From: an uncultured Blautia sp.
GTDB lineage: Bacteria > Bacillota > Clostridia > Lachnospirales > Lachnospiraceae
Direction of reading: 5' to 3'
DNA length: 5,961 nt
NCBI GenBank assembly: GCA_900765525.1
Contig: CAAFRY010000203.1
Location: forward strand, 1 to 5,961
Positions 5,401 through 5,961 of this stretch are shown here, piece by piece. The position numbers and the translations under genes are program-made. A model generated the notes under the pieces. It was not told the DNA's origin and did no database searches. It saw only the letters and a list, made by a program, of their open reading frames with translations. Position 1 is the stretch's first letter. The number at the start of each line of letters is the position of its first letter.

Positions 5401-5961
5401 AATTAGTGGAAGTGATTTCCACAGACAAAAAGGGAAAGGCTACGAGCATGGAGCTATTTCCAGGAAAATACCTGGTTGGAGAGACAAAATCCGGGGAATA
5501 TTATGCACTGGACGAGAAAAAATATGAGACTGAAGTACAAGTGACAGAGGACAATCAGGTATACAATGGAGAAATCCAAATAGAGAATGATAAGACGGTT
5601 TTTATCATTGAAAAAACTGAAAAAGAGCAGGGACAGCCTATGGAAGGCATTGTTTTTGCCGTAGGCACACAGGAAAACTGGGAAGAAGAAGCCGGAAAAA
5701 AGGTGGAGATAACCCGGGAATTACTGGAAAAATACGGAGAGAAACTGACAACAGACCAGGACGGAAAAGCAGAGCTTGAAAATCTTAAGAAAAACAGTAC
5801 CTACTATGTGACAGAGCTTCAAACCAGGGAAGGGTACCAGCTGGATGAAACTATTTATACTTTTCAGATAGATGAAAACGGATGGATACAGGGAAAAAGT
5901 GTATATACGCTAAAGCTGGTAAATGAAAAGAAGCCGGAGACTCATAAGCCGGAAAGCCCCA
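2391..5961 (+). CDS. Large cell-surface adhesin or stalk protein with thioester-type and CnaB/SpaA domains (3' end missing)
   Basis: The frame is open for 1190 codons and runs off the right edge, so the C-terminus is unseen. Domain order: signal peptide (1-29), thioester-type domain (about 33-180), beta-rich linker domain (about 200-306, ending in a FQVRW strand), then eight CnaB/SpaA-like domains (about 307-1181). The visible part closes with KKPETHKPESP, which looks like the start of a Pro-rich wall-spanning linker. By family knowledge such proteins are anchored by an LPXTG-type signal and sortase; that part is inferred. The probable role is adhesion to host or dietary material or contact with other cells, with the N-terminal domain as tip and the CnaB array as a proteolysis-resistant stalk. 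It could instead be a pilin-like subunit, but this many domains fits a single-chain adhesin better, and no pilin or sortase gene is in view. It has its own promoter and is unrelated to gpmI. No internal stop or frameshift was found on reading through. Confidence 0.9.
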   Translation, partial: MRKKQLRKWRITALVFLLLVCFSGRWVQAAGGNQVMVNNERGMKYPSAWGKHATHYYTVTTDSGEYVAYCLEPARGQIPSGEYAQEELVGNDNLGAALYYGYGGPGQGEYLDQVQFSDLGNTSVEDAKYILSHLAVSYFYDSADAFYGMSQEQIENTGVMDFINWLEGKTPPAIQSWFSKEELQAYFDREKGTQRTETMEYLSDKEDNQLVISCPEGVTLHNQTSGQEGTGEVTVKAGDSFYFSASLNIGETLGDVWKTENLKGSQDGSWQVMKIPSSGEHQDSGYGFYSRDKAGTIGFQVRWISPVTLELQKVDGETGQPAPQGKGSLERAEYTVYAAEDMGELKKDSPAGIIVTNSEGWGSLSGLLPGKYYVKETKVPAGYFFDETIYEVDFSQNPEQKTLSVVSKEKPVRGRIELYKTDKETGGSSSQVQGTSFAGAVYEVLAEENIGALKKGEKAGEIVTNEEGYGKLENLLMGSYRVKEVKAPEGYLPDQEEYVVEIPQDKEGGTELAVKVNSKEQPIRGDLSITKLLQEEEEENGIKKPGEGIEFTITEVGNEHNSLTITTDENGFATTQDKRYPQGRLLYGTYQVSESKTPQGYTPIQPFTVTISQHQQSLYYVIENQEVLCPLTVVKIAEDTGKVIAKAGTSFKIQKKTGDKWEDQEFLVSLYPQELRQTVFETDETGSFHLPQKLKAGQYRLIEIRPPAGYGLNAEPLEFTVENGMEDAYGLELRFSDKPQTGRLKIRKVDKDTGEGVGEGFVFSIKAAEDIITADGTVRLQKGEEADKISTDKEGQAVSRELYPGNYVVEEVESGEYYGVEKKGWQVRLEPDSTEESFVLDMELENGKTQVEIIKKEEGKDDVFLEGAMFRLYQADELEGEELEKLGESLPEKGQQIRTDQNGKIVLENLKHNTTYYLVEEQAPAGYIRCTQVFDFHVDEQGLIDGELKKSIEIFNALKPKGYISVVKKDGTSKESLGEGFSFEIHAAEDILSYTGEIIHKEGELVEVISTDKKGKATSMELFPGKYLVGETKSGEYYALDEKKYETEVQVTEDNQVYNGEIQIENDKTVFIIEKTEKEQGQPMEGIVFAVGTQENWEEEAGKKVEITRELLEKYGEKLTTDQDGKAELENLKKNSTYYVTELQTREGYQLDETIYTFQIDENGWIQGKSVYTLKLVNEKKPETHKPESP
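2487..2930 (+). other. N-terminal thioester-type (TED/TQXA-like) domain
   Basis: Residues about 33-180. Cys70 stands in YCLE, matching the [YFL]C-hydrophobic-polar motif of the reactive cysteine in thioester domains. It is followed by ALYYGYGGPG (97-106), a block typical of clostridial members, and by AKYILSHLAVSYFY (127-140). This last block aligns with the TQxA motif, which normally carries the bond-forming Gln; here the pair is Ser132-His133. A separate Gln175 in AIQSWF also fits a loose hydrophobic-Gln-polar-hydrophobic pattern. In characterised members the Cys-Gln thioester reacts with host-surface amines and gives covalent attachment. Whether this copy forms a thioester is therefore open. 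The family assignment rests on motif memory, not a profile search. Confidence 0.68.
3309..5933 (+). other. Array of eight CnaB/SpaA-type isopeptide domains
   Basis: Each domain has the pattern of a first-strand Lys, a central Glu (usually xKExxAPxGY) and a last-strand Asn or Asp. By position Lys/Glu/acceptor are: D1 K313/E376/none (V406, S407); D2 K420/E484/N517; D3 K531/E594/N624; D4 K635/E703/D737; D5 K748/E811/N846; D6 K855/E921/N956; D7 K968/E1031/N1066; D8 K1075/E1142/N1178. Seven of the eight therefore carry a full set for an autocatalytic intramolecular isopeptide bond, as known for CnaB and SpaA folds, which makes the stalk stiff and resistant to proteases. Residue choice is by eye from aligned motifs; in D5 and D6 neighbouring Glu or Lys residues leave one-residue uncertainty. 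D1 and D2 resemble each other, as do D5/D7 and D6/D8. Confidence 0.85.
4614..5933 (+). repeat. Tandem duplication of a two-domain module, period 220 residues
   Basis: Unit A covers residues 742-961 (4614-5273) and unit B residues 962-1181 (5274-5933). Equivalent landmarks are exactly 220 residues apart: the Lys pairs 748/968 and 855/1075, Glu 811/1031, Asn 846/1066 and the SGEYY blocks at 814/1034. Later landmarks drift by one or two residues (Glu 921/1142, Asn 956/1178). Shared blocks include GEGF.F.I.AAEDI, STDK.G.A.S.EL.PG.Y and LENLK.N.TYY. The copies have diverged clearly, so the duplication is not recent, although short stretches of DNA such as AATCCGGGGAATA are still identical. Confidence 0.85.

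Overview
The window reads as chromosomal DNA from a low-to-moderate GC Gram-positive anaerobe of the Clostridia, most likely Lachnospiraceae. The evidence is the clostridial style of the GpmI protein, the strong AGGAGA-type ribosome binding site, A/G-rich codon choice (GGA, GAA, AAA, ACA, CAG), and a large Sec-exported multidomain surface protein of a kind common in gut Clostridia. The species cannot be fixed from this sequence alone.

Layout: (1) Positions 1-387 are an intergenic region full of inverted repeats: a bidirectional terminator-like hairpin, an 11-bp perfect palindrome and a small GC hairpin. It ends with a sigma-A-like promoter and a good RBS. (2) Positions 388-1929 encode a complete, ordinary cofactor-independent phosphoglycerate mutase (gpmI) with all expected catalytic residues. 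(3) Positions 1930-2390 are non-coding: a strong terminator, an unexplained 36-nt hairpin, a T-rich stretch, an extended -10 promoter and a roughly 180-nt leader. (4) From 2391 to the right edge one reading frame stays open for 1190 codons and runs off the window. It encodes a signal peptide, an N-terminal thioester-type (TED/TQXA-like) domain, a beta-rich linker domain and eight consecutive CnaB/SpaA-type beta-sandwich domains. The visible part ends at the start of a Pro/Lys/Glu-rich linker. The expected LPXTG sorting signal would lie beyond the window.

The two genes do not appear to work together. gpmI is glycolytic housekeeping with its own promoter and terminator; the surface protein is an independent unit with its own promoter. 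The interesting biology is in the surface protein. It looks like a fibrous stalk stabilised by intramolecular Lys-Asn/Asp isopeptide bonds with a tip domain at the N-terminus. The tip keeps the thioester cysteine motif but has His where the canonical TQxA glutamine is expected. The first CnaB domain lacks the isopeptide acceptor, the fourth has Asp as acceptor, and the last four domains are a tandem duplication of a two-domain module with a 220-residue period. No evidence of CRISPR, tRNA, rRNA or insertion sequences was seen.
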